64,000 nt of DNA from Bryoerythrophyllum caledonicum (GCA_963971425.1 OZ020515.1:8014291-8078290), one strand, 5' to 3'; shown: positions 23,102 to 37,150, counted from the stretch's first letter. Notes: generated by a model not told the origin, from the letters alone. A program made the numbers and translations.

Positions 23102-25870
23102 ATGATTTTCACGCTCAAAATCAGGTAAGGAATCCTGCAATTATAATGGGAGTCTCTACAAGAGATCACTATCAAGGTAGACTTATACATCTAAGCGTTT
23201 GGTGAAGGAACATTGACTTAGGCTTGGTAACATGCAGAAGATGGGCCAGAGATGGTATATGATTGTCTTAACAATGCTAGGAATATCAACCCTAATTCAG
23301 ATTTCATGATGGGCTTGATGGGTCAAGACAAAAAGTATGGCTGCGACAACGTCTCTTCACAAACCCTAAATGAACCTAACCTCAACAACAGTATATTATG
23401 TGGCTTGAAACTGTTAGAGATAAGAGCATAATGAAAATCACTAACAGTTCTAAGTCTCAAAAATTGCGGCATGAAAGCTTGATGTGTGGTGGTGCACAGT
23501 GATGGACTTCATGACTTCCTAAAATATACCTCCAGGAACTCATGCTCAGTCCATTCACTCTCCTCGAAACTTAGAAGTTCAAGTTGTGGGTTTAGGGTTG
23601 GCACTACACCTAGAAGAGGATACCGACAGATGTGTGGTGATAATCACCAAAAACATGAAGCAGTACTAAGAAGTTAACCAGGGTTTTTATTTTTTTATTT
23701 TTAAATTTAAATTTAAATTATCATTTTAAAAATAAATTATATATATATATATATATATGTAATTTATTTAATAAAAAAATTAATTCGGTGCGGAAACCGC
23801 ACTCACAACATGACAGACCACAAACAGAAAACGGTTTTTTGCATGGAGGGGCAAGACAGACGAATGTGTTGATCTTCACGACAATAAGCTCATGTACATG
23901 TGTGCGGATGAGCCTCTGTTGGGGCCCCAACGATTGGTGGTGGGCCCCACTAAACAAAAGGTGAATTTGGATAAAATTTTAAAAGTATCAATTGGTTCCC
24001 GGTGTAAACGCATTGGGAACTCTTTGGGAACATGGGAACTTTGGGGAACAACATGGGACTCATTGGGAACGCAATGGGAACGTTGTGGTAATAGTATGGT
24101 TAAAAAGGGAAAATCAGAAGAGGGTAACCAAATGGTTTGGTTAGGAACCATACTAGATTTTACCATGAAACTTGTGTGGGCATGTGGAGCCCAACCTGGA
24201 CTTTTAGGGACCATATTTAGGAGATGAAGCCCCATATGGTGGTCATGTGCGTCTACATAATGAAAGAACATTGTCTTTTGAATGTCTAATTCAAAGAGGA
24301 CCACCCAACTAAAAACGGTGCATGAACACATGACCTCCTGCTTACGTTTATATATGATCAATTTGCAATTTTCCTTGGGAACATGTAGGTGCATTTACCG
24401 ATGAGTGTGCATGCATGATCGTGAGTGACTTCAGTGAGATCGATTTAAGGAGGGTCACATACATTGGGGTTTTGTGATAATATTGTGAGGGAAAGCAAGT
24501 GCAGCTTATGCTGTGTCAATACCACTATTAGAGTGGGGGTCTAAGCAACGGCTAAAAATTGTCATATTTAATTAAACCAGGAATTCCATGTTAAATCTAG
24601 ATTTTGGATTGTACGTCTGACAGGGACATCTTGAGATGAATTTCACTTAATTGAACTGAAATCATCAAGAGATTTATTAAATCATTCGGAGATTACAACA
24701 ACCGTCTTTATTTCTGGACTTTGCATTTATCTAGTTAAATTTGGCATAAATGTAAAGTCACATGTTTGAAGTGACATTTGTATGGTTTGGATTGTCTTGT
24801 AATGGGATGATTGGGTGGACTCCCTAAGAAGCAATGTTTGAGTGTTTGAACTTGCATGGAAACAACGTTCCATTTTTATAGTTCCCTTGCCTAATTTTTT
24901 CCCACGGGCCCATTGTAATTTTAGTTGGAATGTGGTTGGTGAATTATGGTGGATCTCTAGGATACTTGTTACTACATGCCGCTTCTTTCGTTTTAGTGTT
25001 TCACCTCTATGATTTAGCTCAATGTACGTTAAATTTACTATGTAATGTTTCTAGTGTACATGTAAGGGAATTTCATAATAAAAACAAACTTGGGTTATGT
25101 TCCGTCTTGATGTAAAAATAGCAAAGTGAAATTATGTTTGAAGAGGTTGCTATAAAAACAAATGAAAAAATATATTTTATAGTATTAGACAATTTTATAA
25201 TATAAAGTGTTGACACCAGGTACATGACGTAGTAGAAACCATTCACAACAACCTCAAAACCTCACCACTGTAACAATGCTTCCAACAAACTCATGAATAG
25301 CCAACATCACAAAAATCCGAGGGTCTTTGAATGATATCGTTCGCATATGAAAATCATATCATTCCAAGGGGCTCCTGGGTCTAATATATTCCGTATGTCG
25401 AAACGATATCGTTTGCATCTTTTGAAAAAAATTATATCGTTATTAAGTAAAATTTGTATCACAAAGTTTGAATGTGAGATTTAAACAAATGATGTCTCAA
25501 ACCCATATGAAAATAATTTTATAGAAATCTGATATGAAAATTTTAAAGGCACAATTAAAATCAATGAAATTGCAAAAAAATTGGTTACAACAAATGAAAT
25601 GAACTAGAGGTACTGAACTCGATACCACCATATTCAGTGCCACCCTAGTTTATGCCGTATCCCGTTCAGTATACCGTATCCCACCCAGTACGATACCCCA
25701 CCGATATTGATCCCAGACAGATTCGAACTCAAGTCATATCCCTCCCTGTTCTAGGTCCCTATTCAGCTACCATCACCATCAACGCGTGTTCATGCACAGA
25801 TACCATTCTCTATTGGAACATGGACCAGCTGCACGCCTTGCGCATGACACAACTTTGGAGGATTCTCTAC
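23102..25870. other. Gene-free stretch with AT-rich and low-complexity sequence
   Basis: 23690-23760 is A/T-only with an (AT)n run. 24000-24085 has repeated 'tgggaac' words, which produce a long but unconvincing frame on the - strand (23876-24394). 24400-25130 resembles the end of an old repeat unit, but I see no termini. 25330-25440 has 'gatatcgtt' motifs also found near 28970. Confidence 0.35.
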
Positions 25871-25874
25871 TTAA

Positions 25875-26692
25875 CCCCTAAAGTCGAAAGCCCTCAAAAC
25901 TGCCAAAAACCCTCAAAACTGCCCTCTCTCAATGCAAGGTGAAAATTTTTAACTTTTGACAAATTTTCAAGTATAAAACCGTAAGATCTAGTACCTAACT
26001 TGTACATGTACATGCATACCGAATCTTAGATTCAAATTCCTCACCATTTGTGAGATCGTAATGTTCAAAGTTGAAAAAAAAGATTTTTTCCTTGTTGTAG
26101 AATGGAAAACTAATGTTTTGGGGCCCAAAAAAACCATTTTTGAAAGGAAATTTGACATGAGGCTCTTCAAATTCTTGTTCCTATGTGAGTAAGGAATATG
26201 TCCATATAATTTTTACCCTCATAGGACCTACAAAACCTAAAGAAATGCTTAATTTTTCACATGGAGGTATCCTGAAATACAAATACAAATGCCCATTTTC
26301 AACAATTAAAAAGGCATGTAAAAAATTATCGGATAGAAAATCCAAACGGTGAGATCATGCTTTACTACCACTTTTACATGTACGCAAAAACGAAATCGAA
26401 AAAAAGTAAAATCTCAATTTTTGGTGAATTTTTGAAGTTACTGCGATCTAATTGATTTTGGGCAGATTTTGAGAATAAATGAGCATATACCGCAGTTTTG
26501 GGCAGATTTCAGCATGCCCTAACAGTGTTTTCAAAGTATGAGGAATTTTGAAGCATGAATGGTGTCATTTTAAAGGTATGGGAAAACTCTACAACCTGAA
26601 AAAAGTTGTAACTTCATACGATTTAAATTTAGTAACTGAGAGCCTGGCCAGAGTCAAATCGACCACATTCTCGTCGATTTCGACTTTAGGGG
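25875..26692. mobile_element. TTAA-flanked element, family F6, 818 bp, intact ends
   Basis: Inverted ends CCCCTAAAGTCGAAA / TTTCGACTTTAGGGG with TTAA outside both (25871-25874 and 26693-26696). Interior differs from F1 and has no convincing ORF. Its right TTAA is also the left TTAA of the next element. Confidence 0.85.
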
Positions 26693-26696
26693 TTAA

Positions 26697-27626
26697 CCCC
26701 TAAAAACCCAATCCAATTTTCCTCAAGAAACACTCCAAACCTACCACTACCAAAAAGTGGCAAGAATATTTAATTTTGAAGTAAAATTCTGGTCATTTAA
26801 CCTTAGGATCTCAAACTAGATATCTATATAAAGTCACCATATTTGTAAGGCTAAAATCCACCACACGGATTGAGAGATTATCGTGTTTGAAATTTAAAAA
26901 ATGGCTCATTCTTTTCCCTGCATTAAGTGGATCAGCAGGCTTTAACTTCACTTGGTATCAAATTTTTGCACTACATAAGGTCTAAATTTTTTACAATTGT
27001 GTTTAATATGATGTTAGTTGCCTACACACCAATTTTTAGGCATAGAAAGGGAGTGTAGCATATTCAAAACACTTGTGCAAGAAGCGGATGTTGAATTTTT
27101 TGGGAAAGTTTCTATTTCACGAATTATTTTTTTGTGAACTCAATATACTTTAGAATGATAATCTAAACGATTGATAAGAAGGTTTTCACCACATGCTGTG
27201 GTCAAAAAAATAAAAAGTGGAAAATTTGAAGATCTCTAGGTTTTATGTAGAAATAATGTTTTTTTTACCCCCTTTCCCGAAATGTGTGAAAATGTTTGAC
27301 ATGAGTAAAAATGCTCTTTTTACACTAAAGACTAGAATTTTTTTTTAAATCTTAAAATAAGGTATTATTCTTTATATGTACAAAAATCTCAATGTCAATA
27401 GAAACTTTTAGCAAACTGCCCGAACTTCCTGGACTCCCCATATTGACCTTTAAATGGTGATAACTTTTGTATCATGAATTCAAATAAAATTATAAAAATA
27501 TCCCTACGAAGCTCTTACAAGGGACAATCTAGTCTAAAATTTTTGTAAGACTGTGATTTTTTTCGAATTTTAGGTACCTGCCCAAAATCCAAAATGTACC
27601 CTGTTGGTACACTTGGGCTTTTAGGG
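26697..27626. mobile_element. TTAA-flanked element, family F1, reverse orientation, 930 bp
   Basis: Left end CCCCTAAAAACCC after TTAA (26693-26696); right end read inward is CCCTAAAAGCCC, with a decayed ATAA at 27627-27630. The F1 landmarks occur on the - strand in reverse order. No ORF. Confidence 0.75.
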
Positions 27627-29100
27627 ATAAACTCCTAAAGGACCGTCATAATTTTACACCAAAAACATTTCAAAGTCACTGAATTTAGTGTAATGAGTAT
27701 GAAAGAAAACAAATCTTTTTATTTCCAATTTTTATGATAAGATCTCAACTAACCCCTAAAATTCCTTGACAATTTCACACCAAAACCTTTATCAAACTAC
27801 CTCTCTAAGATGCACAATTGCAAGACTAATTGAAACAAAATTTTACTACTTTCAACCATAGGATCCTCAACTTAACTGCTACAAGGTGACACTCAAAAAA
27901 ATTCATAAACTTTGACCATACGGATTGTAAGATACATGCATTTGAAAAGTGTAGTGTGGTTTCCTCTTCCGGGCTGGAACAGGGTCAACATACTTTGACT
28001 CAAGATATTTGCATACTTTTCCATTACACATTGCATAAAATTTATGGTTATATGTTCTACCTTGTGTTAGGTCATTGCACACAAATAATCACAAGTATTG
28101 GAGGTCTTTTGGATAAAGAAAAAAAATTGCAATGGCAAAGATATAGAACCTAGCCAATTTCTTAGGAAAATAAGATTATTCTCTAAATAGAAAAATATGT
28201 GTGGATCTAAAATCCGAATGGTGGATAGAAGTATCATGCATTATTCCATCAAGAGAAAAAAAAAATCATGAAAAATGAAACCTTAATATCTATGCGTTTT
28301 CAAGTAAAAACGACGAAGGTTGCCAAGAACTTTCCTTCATTGCTACCCACCACCAAATAGTACACTCCAGATGGTTTTTACATCAATTTAACCATTAAGG
28401 ATTTTCTTGATGTTTTGGACTCTTGACAGTAAAATTTGGTCAAAAAAGTTGATAAAATAGTTGATTGAGAATTTGTAAAATGGTGAGGAAAAAATTAGTT
28501 ACTCACAATTGATTATGATCCACATAATTTTCTTTTTCACACATAAAAAGAAATGATGTTATTGGTAGGACAAAGACGTTGAAGGCTTCAAAATACATTG
28601 TAACATATTATGGTTCCATTCTTATGTAAATAGTGTACTTGTATATGAAATCTATATATTTCCCATATTGTTTTTGTATACAAAATACTCTATCTAGTAT
28701 TTATATCGTTTTTGTATATGAAATACTTTAAATGCAAATCATATCAAGTTTAACTTATACAAATACTATATAACATTTTTATGTACACTATATCGTATTT
28801 TAGAATATATATTTATAATATAAAGTTTTTTCCATATAAAATATGTGTAAGATTTTAGATATATCACAATCATATCAATTTTATATAAAATTTGTATCAA
28901 AAGTCAAAACACATAAATTTCATATTGCAAATTTCTGATATGAATTCGAGGGGTATCAAGATGATATCGTTTTCAGTTAGATTTTATACACGCTCTGTAT
29001 GATTATCACATGCAAGTTGTATATGGTTTTTCTCATATAAAGAATATATATTTTTTACATTACAGCGAGGGTCTGGGATTTTCCTGATGAAAGCCTCACA
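27627..29100. other. Gene-free; fragments of TTAA-type elements and AT-rich sequence
   Basis: 27631-27960 starts CTCCTAAAGGACC and has reversed F1 landmarks ('ctttgaccatacggattgtaag'), a fragment of another copy. 28560-28930 is A/T-rich with repeated 'tttttgtata.gaaata' words. No gene seen. Confidence 0.4.
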
Positions 29101-29151
29101 ACATAATTTGGTCCTCGACATAATTCGGTCCTCGACATAATTCGGTCCACC
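29101..29151. repeat. 17-bp tandem repeat, three copies
   Basis: Three head-to-tail units, acataattcggtcctcg with one or two changes each. Confidence 0.7.
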
Positions 29152-29362
29152 GTCTACGTATGAAACCCATGCTGAAGAGTAGTTCACCTTGTTTTCAGAT
29201 TGTCTACTATTGTACCTCTGTGATGGACTAATGCATTTCAAATGGATGTTCTGTGTTGATGTTGATGTTTGATTTAAAGAGTTGATTTTCTTCAACACAT
29301 GAACTGAAAGTGCATGTAGTGTCCAATTCTTGTATTAGTGCTTACGTTTTCTTTACATTGAC

Positions 29363-29864
29363 TACACTAAACATCGCATTAACTGTAGTCACACAAATAG
29401 AGTAATTACCCTACTACGCTATTTGCGAACTTGTTCACAATTAGTGTTAGTTGCGGCAAGCTTTTTCATACACTAGTAGTGATTTTTTTCACTGCGGCAA
29501 GCTTTTTCATACAATGTATGAAAAAGCTAATTACTTGTGTCACTAATTGTGCACAAGTAAAAAAAAAAACACCCCTTTTTACTGCCATTCACGTATAGTG
29601 TAATGTTTCACATTTAGTGTAATGTTTCACATTTAGTGTAATGTTTCACATTTAGTGTAATGTTTCACATTTAGTGTAATGTTTCACATTTAGTGTAATG
29701 TTTCACATTTAGTGTAATGTTTCACATTTAGTGTAATGTTTCACATTTAGTGTAATGTTTCACATTTAGTGTAATGTTGTGTCATTACACTAATTGTAAT
29801 TCTTACATTTAGTGTAACGGTTCGTATTTAGTGTAGACGACACTAAATGCGATGTTTAGTGTAG
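29363..29864. mobile_element. MITE family M6, about 500 bp, with internal tandem array
   Basis: Inverted ends TACACTAAACATCGCATT (29363 on) and AATGCGATGTTTAGTGTA (to 29864), nearly perfect. Internal inverted 'gcaagctttttcatac' blocks and a 19-bp tandem array whose unit resembles the end sequence. Related ends occur at about 48832, 56825, 59772 and 60735. No ORF. Target duplication not clear. Confidence 0.7.
29596..29778. repeat. 19-bp tandem array, nine copies plus a partial
   Basis: Unit tagtgtaatgtttcacatt, identical in all nine full copies (29596-29766), then a partial copy. No spacers, so not a CRISPR array. The 'ttagtgta' core equals part of the surrounding MITE's end, so the array probably grew from subterminal sequence. 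Confidence 0.95.
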
Positions 29865-32800
29865 TGGAAAATAGCTTTACACCGGACTACTTTCCATTTT
29901 TTCCTACTTTTGCATCCATTTATTGTGCCCAACTTCCTAAGTGAATTCTGCCAATTTTTATGAGAAGTTAATATGAATGAATCTCCTTCACATACTCATG
30001 ACTTTAATATGTCTTAATACATACATATATACATATTAAAGACATATTAAAGTCTACTTAAACCAATTGGTTTTTGGTTGTTGTTGCCAAATTTTTTGTT
30101 TAAAAAAGTTCCATACTCCAAAAGTTTATAAGTTGTATTGCTTATAAACAATATTATAAAAAATCATATCATATTTCATTTATCATTAAGTGGTGTACAA
30201 AGTTTCTCCAAAGTAGACTATATCATATACAATATGTGTCCTTGGTCACATTAGATATTAAATTAGCTCCAACCGTAAATTTTTTTTTATTTCATTACCT
30301 TTTTAATTCCAACAAAAAAAATTCTAATAAATATGCTTTAAAAACTACCTTCTAATTGTTTTAAATAATTTTTACGGTTTTTATCTCCTAGTGAATATGT
30401 CCAAAAAAATATTTTAAATTATTCTCCCATATAATTTCTATAAATATCTTCAAAGTTCTAAAACATTATTTGTTCAATGAAAGTTATATTCTATACTATA
30501 ATCCAAATATAAATTACCTTAATTATCATTCTTAATCATTTTTATTTTAAATTTTGGATTGTGAAATTTATTTGATATAAAATACAATGGTTGAAAAAAT
30601 TATTATATTACCTAACAAAATATTACAGCCAAAAGTTTTTTATACAATAGACGTACCAAAGCTATACAATCGAAAACTATACATTCTATAGTCTTTATCT
30701 TTATGTAGTTGATGATCAAAATCATCAAATGAAAAGATTAAATTACTAGCAAAAACAATTTCTTTTGAAATGTTACACTCACAATCTCCAAAGTTTGGAG
30801 TTTGAGCCTTCTATGCTTCTTTAGTAGTTTGTTGAAATAAATGATGTGATAAATCTTCAAACTAGTGTTTAATAAAAATCAACTTTCTAACTTCCCTCAT
30901 CTTGATCTTATACCCATTCTTAAATTTCATCATCTTTTTGTTGCATATATCTGCTTGGAACATATTCTCTAAATAGTAATTTTTTTAAATTATACTCTAT
31001 TTGAAACGCAAATCTATAGCAAACAATTTGCCATTGCCTTCTTTATGTGCACTATGACAAGTTATTGGCCTAATATGTCTATGAATCTGTGGCAAGACTA
31101 TGGTTGATATTCAAAATTCTTAGACTATGTGGTATTTATCACATCAAAAGCTGTAAATCTTACAATCTATAATACATCCCTTGAGTCATGTAGCGATCAA
31201 CCTCGCAGTGAATCCTGATGAATCTACACAGTGAACCATGATGAATCAAAACCATCGTTGTGCTCAACACTGCGCAGATAATCAAAACCATCTTCATGCT
31301 CAACTAGTCCTCCATTTGTTTTTATACACATGGGCCCAAATATCATGAGTATGAGGACATTAATTATTATTTCAATGAACTTCATCATGAAAATAATTGA
31401 CTGTATAGGTTGAGCAACCCGAAAAACCTTCAAGAGCTTGTTGTAGATCAATAAAATCCGTTTGCAATAAATTTAAATTATTTACCTTGTCGACAAATTT
31501 TGTGATAACTTCAAATAATATTAGCATGAGTTGATTAAATCTCTTTTTGTAAAAAGCAACAATCCATGCAAGAACATATTTTTCATCATCCTTTGATTCT
31601 TAAAGTTTGAAAGTAGTTTGTTGAATTAAACAACTACAAATAGAGGATTCAAAATGTAATAATATTGGATATAGTAAATATTTAAATTATCTTTTTGTTG
31701 ATTGAGAAATTAGATTAATATGTTAAGTCCTGCAATTATTGTTGATTGGACATCCTAGACTAACTTCATATCGATGTGCAATAATGATTACTCATTAGTG
31801 GCCTCCTCAAAATGAGCCGTCACTCAAGGTTTGTCCTCCTCATAGGACATGTAGAGCACGACCTGCCCACATCAACATTCTTGAGTCCAATGGGATTTCT
31901 TTCTTGTATTCATGTGTTTTTGCACATTAAAGTCATGGAGGTTTAGATTGTTCAGATAATTCAAAATTATATTGTAGCAAAAATTTGGCATCTTTAATGT
32001 TCTTGCAAAAAAGAAGTATGGAGGAGGGACTTATTTCACTACTGCAGAGCACGAGGATAGGAGGATTGGACATTGCATTGTAGAGTGCAGAGAAGAGAGG
32101 AGAGAAGTGAAGAACAACAACGACTAGCAAAGCGACAAGGTGCGTTATTTTTTACGTTGTTTTTTCCTTTGCTCTGTTGCGCGTCATTTGGTGTTTCACT
32201 TGCAAGATTGTTAATGTTTGCTACCTTGGGGAGGTCTGTATTGAAGGCAAAGGAGTGTGGAAAAGCAGTTTAGGTAACGGTCCAGGTAATTCAAGATTTA
32301 ATTCGGAGTAATTGGGTCTATATCCAAAGTTTGGAATAGACAATAAAAACGTAATCATGAAAACAATTTTGATGAAAATGTAAATTAAATTTTTTGTGGA
32401 GTTACCAACATCACTACTCAAAAACTATAAATTCTTAATCAAATATCAATTTGATTTATATGGTTTCTATTCTATAATTCTTTTTATTTGATTTCAATTA
32501 TGTATATTTTCTTCAATATTTCTTTATTTTCTAGTTTAAATATTTTAGTGGTTTTCTAATAATTTAAAGTTACATATTTATGAAAAAATCTTTGATGTTG
32601 TATATTGAATTCCATATGAATTTTTATGGTGATATTTATGAACATGAAGTAAACAAAAGTAACAAGTTTTGTGTATATGAACTAAAAAAAACATTTACTT
32701 TTACAATAAATGCTACAATATCTTAGATGTCATTATATGATTTTTGAAGTTTTTTAGATAACTTGAATTCTAATTAATGTTTTAATATTGATATTATGAG

Positions 32801-34271
32801 AATTTTTTTCTTGAAGTACAATTTATTACTCTTAACGTTCAAATTACTAATACTCTATTGCAAAAAAATCACTATAAGACCAAAAAATTTAGAGAAAACG
32901 TTGTAAGACTCATTAAAATATATGGTTATTATTTTCAATTGTAGGAATTATAAGTTCGCTACTACATTGAGAGTAGATTTCTAAAATTATGTATACTTTG
33001 ATTTTATTTTTGTAAAGTACATGCAATTAAAGAATATATTATAGGTTATTTTCCATCCAATACTTGATATTGTTATCAAAGTTTTCCATGGTATAGTTTC
33101 ATTCTAAGTATATGCTGGAATTTCCGGCCACCATTTTTGTTCAATGAAAAACCTATGTAACTAAACAATGATGTAACTAAACAAACTATATACACACTAG
33201 GATTTTTTGTTGTTCAATTTCTTTAATGGAAAGTTTTATCCAGCCCTTTTTTCCCGTCGATATGATGGTGAAGGCAAAAATGAAAAACCCCCGGTGAAAA
33301 GCCCTTGGTAAAAAAAGAGGTCCAAAAAAAACCACATTGCACTGGACGTTCACTACGCCTTAGAGAGGAGGCGAGGTAACGTGGAGTGGTGGGCCTCCCG
33401 GAGGTGACGCTCTATGATGATGGGCAAGTGGCAGTTGCCTCAACGCTAATTTTCAAGGCGAGCCCCTGGCGTTTTTCACCTCTGCAACCCGGCAGGTGCA
33501 CTCATTCGTCAATTTCACTCACAGGAAGTAGTCGTTCATCGCCTAGCAATATTGTTGCGGATCTCGTGAATTCATTGCCTGCTAGCAAGACACTTCTCTA
33601 TGGGCAAACACCACCTCTAACTCTTATGCAGTTGGTCCGTCGCCTAGGTTTGCAAATTTATTTCCTTCCTCCATGGTTTGCCACCCCAGCTTGTAGATCT
33701 AGCGCAGTTATTGCCTGCACTTTTATTACTGAGATTTGGCAAGATGGCGTCGTTGCTCTTGGAGATTGGACTGTACTATGAGCCTAGACGAGCGTTGCGT
33801 TTAGTAGTAATGCTTGTCATTTCAATTTGGCAATGTAGAATAGTAATGCATGTGATTTCAATAGCAATGAGATCTAGATGGTTTGAAGGTCATGAGATGA
33901 GATGGTGAATGTAGTTCTTTGTGCTTGAATTGGTGGAGATTTTTGAAGCGTTCACTTTGTTCTTGTTTTGAATTGGGCATCTCAAGTACTAGCGGATCTG
34001 AAGTCGTTTCTTTCATGAAGTCAATGGAGCACGTAGCGGATGTGGAGTACATCGTGGCGTAACTGCTTGATTTGGAGACAAGCGCTTCAAGTGTTCATCT
34101 TAGCAATGACAAATTTTGAGACAATGATGCGCCTATGTTGTGTGTGCAACCAGAGCCCAAAGCGTCCACCCAATGCAAGGAGCTATCATTTGAAGCGGGA
34201 GATGCTACCGTGGTTTTGTTGCCTAGCCTTGAGGAATGCATGATTTTATAAAGTGAGACGCATCGACTTAA
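29865..34271. other. AT-rich gene-free stretch; GC-richer patch at 33330-34260
   Basis: 29.9-33.2 kb is very A/T-rich with no gene I can support; 31200-31450 has a short - strand frame and may be a decayed transposon fragment. 33330-34260 is GC-richer and has a 131-codon + frame (33386-33781, starting at GTG) with no recognisable domain and no splice context. It could be a captured gene fragment. Confidence 0.35.
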
Positions 34272-34556
34272 CCCTTTAAGGCCGATCGACTATATATGGG
34301 TTGATTTTGGACAAAAACCTTCTAGAAAGAGCTATAGGCTACCTCAAGGGAAAAATTGACCATGACTTAGAGGTGGAGGAAGATGGGCATCTTTTGGGAC
34401 CGTCTTCACGGCAATCGGCGCAAGCATCAACGAGCTACAGTGGTTTTTGTGAAATAAGTTTGTCATTTTTGTTCTGAAATGTAACCACTGTGTAGATGCC
34501 ATTCTGCATGATCTAAAACACTCGTAGATCTTCACAGGCCAAAAAAGCTCATCATC
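34272..34556. mobile_element. TTAA-type MITE, family F3, copy 2, right end decayed
   Basis: Starts CCCTTTAAGGCCGATCGACT after TTAA (34268-34271) and follows the 13913 copy to 'gatcttcacaggccaaaaaa', where the right terminus is lost. Confidence 0.65.
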
Positions 34557-36350
34557 ATTCATGGTGAAGCTAATTTTTGGGCTGATGATCTTTTTTGGCT
34601 CAATAGCCAAAAATTGCCCAGATTTTGAATTCCCTCGCCTAATTGCACCTGCAAAAATTTCTTCAGTGCCAAACTGCTCTTTGTTCCTACTTCATTATTG
34701 CCGAAACTATCATGTTAAGATTCGCCAACACATGCATTTTCAAATTTTTCAATGGCACCTACTTGCTTCCTATATTTTTTTTATGAAGAGCAAGACGTTT
34801 CAACTATCTTATATCTTTGAAAAGCCAAATTTGCCGCAATTGTCGCTAATGTGGAGCCACTAGGCTAAAACGTGAAATCAAAAGAAAAAAAAGTTGCTTT
34901 CATCTTTTTTTTGTTTCTTCCTTTCTTTCATTATATCATTACCATTTGTTCTACCATCACCGGATCAATCAAAACTTCTATGTAGACGATCTGAATAACA
35001 TGCATCTCATACTTTTTATCTACACACGAACAAAATTATCCACTACAAGCGGCTAAACTGGAAGATAAGAAACAACATTTAATGCCATCAAACAAAAGAT
35101 TGAAGTTACTTAAGAAGTTCCTTGGCCTTGGAAAAATGGAGCCATAGCTATAGTAACTAGTGCGGTTCAAACACAAGTTAACTATACTAGGGCCCGTGCA
35201 TTTACAACCTAGGCGTCTCCATCCTCGGCCCCATAGCATTTGGGTTCTCACTGTGTTCTAGTTGTTCCTTCAGAGGAATTTCCAATGCTAGCAAACGTTT
35301 CTAAAAAGCGGACCCCTGCACTTGCTCAAAGTTTTGAATGGTTGCTTTGTTGCATAAAACAACGTTTTTGTTGTAAATTACTTCCTCTCCGTAGTATATT
35401 TAGTGAGACTTGAGGTATTGCTTAGACTCCTCATTCTAGTAGGGTACGTTAAGCAAGATAGTTTTTCGTTTGCATGTTACATTCCGTGGTAACTCTTTTA
35501 ATTCTTTATTATTGAATTATTTCTCCTATTTTAAATAATCTTTGTAGTTGAGTACATGATCATGGCTAGCACAATACACTTGCACCCTTATGGTGGTGGA
35601 GTATAATTGAATTGTTCTCAAGATTATTTTTCTAAGAGTATGCCACTGCACACTTTCCATACATGGATCGTCCATAATTTTACAAAGTAGGACTTCTCTA
35701 TTCTTCATACTTTAATCCTTTAAAGCCTACAAGCTCACAAGGCCTAGGAAAACCTATAAGTGCAACAGATTATGTGGAACTTCATCTATACATCATATAC
35801 ATTTCATCGCGACCCAAATTCACAGAAATCATTATACTTTGCCTATCATACTCCAATGCACATTCCCACCGCATTTCATTGCACACATCCACCTAAGTTA
35901 TCTGAGTTTGCGGATCAAGCTATGATAAACTAGCGGATCCGCTATTTGCAGTTACTTCAAAAATGACCAGCTATGGATCTATAGTCCTTAAAGTGTCAAA
36001 CATGAATCAAAATTAGATGACAACCAATCAAAAGGTATGGCATGTGTATGGAATGTTAAGAGTTTAAGGACAAGAGGCTTATAGGTGTTCAGTTAAATTT
36101 GGAGTAATTTGCAAATTTGATGGACAGATTCTTCATTTCTGTATGATCCGCAGCCTAAGTTAAGTTTCTCAAATTCGTGCGCTTTTGACAGATGCTGTGA
36201 AAATGTATGCTCAAGTCTGACAAGCAAACTGTAGTGATTTTTGTAGTGAGTAGTTGCAATAAAATGTATCCACTTTGTAAATGTAGTGACTAGTTGCGAT
36301 GAAATGTAACCACTTGTGTATTCTTCCAGGCTTGGTCACCCTTGTCGTCC
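34557..36350. other. Gene-free stretch
   Basis: No supported gene. 35710-35880 resembles 48890-49035 ('cctataagtgcaacagattatg' against 'tttatgagtgcaatagaatatg'), showing an old shared repeat. Confidence 0.35.
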
Positions 36351-36354
36351 TTAA

Positions 36355-37150
36355 CCCTTTAGCACCGACGTCATGTTTCTCCAAAACCAAGAAATGTGCT
36401 GATTTTTTTCTTTGAACTAACTTTGATGGAAATATCATGCCTAATTTTAGTATTCAACCTTACAAAATTGAACTCAAACCATGATCTAAACTTTGGGGAA
36501 AATTTGCACAACATCCAACAGTTGATGGAATAGATTATAATGTTTAAAGTTACCATACATTGATAATGAAAATTGTTGACTTTGGAGGGTATACAACTTT
36601 ATCCATTGATAGATTCTTGCAAGAATTTTTGTACTTTGAATAAAAGAGGTTCACATGTGCACTAGGTTGATAGCTTTGCATTGACATATTGTATGTGAAG
36701 ATAACATTTATACATGATTATTGATGATTTTTTACCTTTGTCTACTTGATTGTAAATAGAAATGTTGCAAACTTATACGAATTAAAATAGAAGCTTTGTA
36801 TGCGATGAAAGAGATCAACAATCACAAAGCAATGAAGAATATCTTAAAGACAAATTTCAACCAAAATTTAAGACCTAAATCATTTTGCATGTGTTTGAAA
36901 AACAACATAGTATGTGGCATGATATTTTCTATATTTAAGTGTATTTGATGTATTATGTGTTGTGTCCTTGGCTTTTCCATGAGTTCTATAACTCCAAATC
37001 AATGATCATAATCTAATTTTTGTGGAGTTCATGTAATGTGTGGGAATATCTGAACTTCACATTTCACAACCTAATTCCTCATGGATTTTATGCAAATTGA
37101 GTTTTTAACAACTCCAGAGTCCCATTTTGGGTCTCCTAGGCACTAAATGG
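36355..37150. mobile_element. TTAA-flanked element, family F2, about 796 bp
   Basis: Left end CCCTTTAGCACC after TTAA (36351-36354); right end CCATTTAGTGCC read inward, before TTAA (37151-37154), itself followed by AGGGTTAA. A reversed copy lies at 12534 and a terminal fragment at 52750-52828. Confidence 0.7.

Noticed and set aside
23735-23758. (AT)n run as a functional element
   Set aside because: Ordinary microsatellite within an A/T-only patch.
23876-24394. 172-codon - strand frame
   Set aside because: Built partly on repeated 'gttccca' words, no domain, and a rival frame on the other strand.
25330-28980. A large element bounded by 'gatatcgtt' motifs
   Set aside because: The motifs are short and not clearly inverted or direct termini; no target duplication.
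29596-29778. Direct repeats as a CRISPR array
   Set aside because: Units are contiguous with no spacers, and the window is a plant nuclear sequence.
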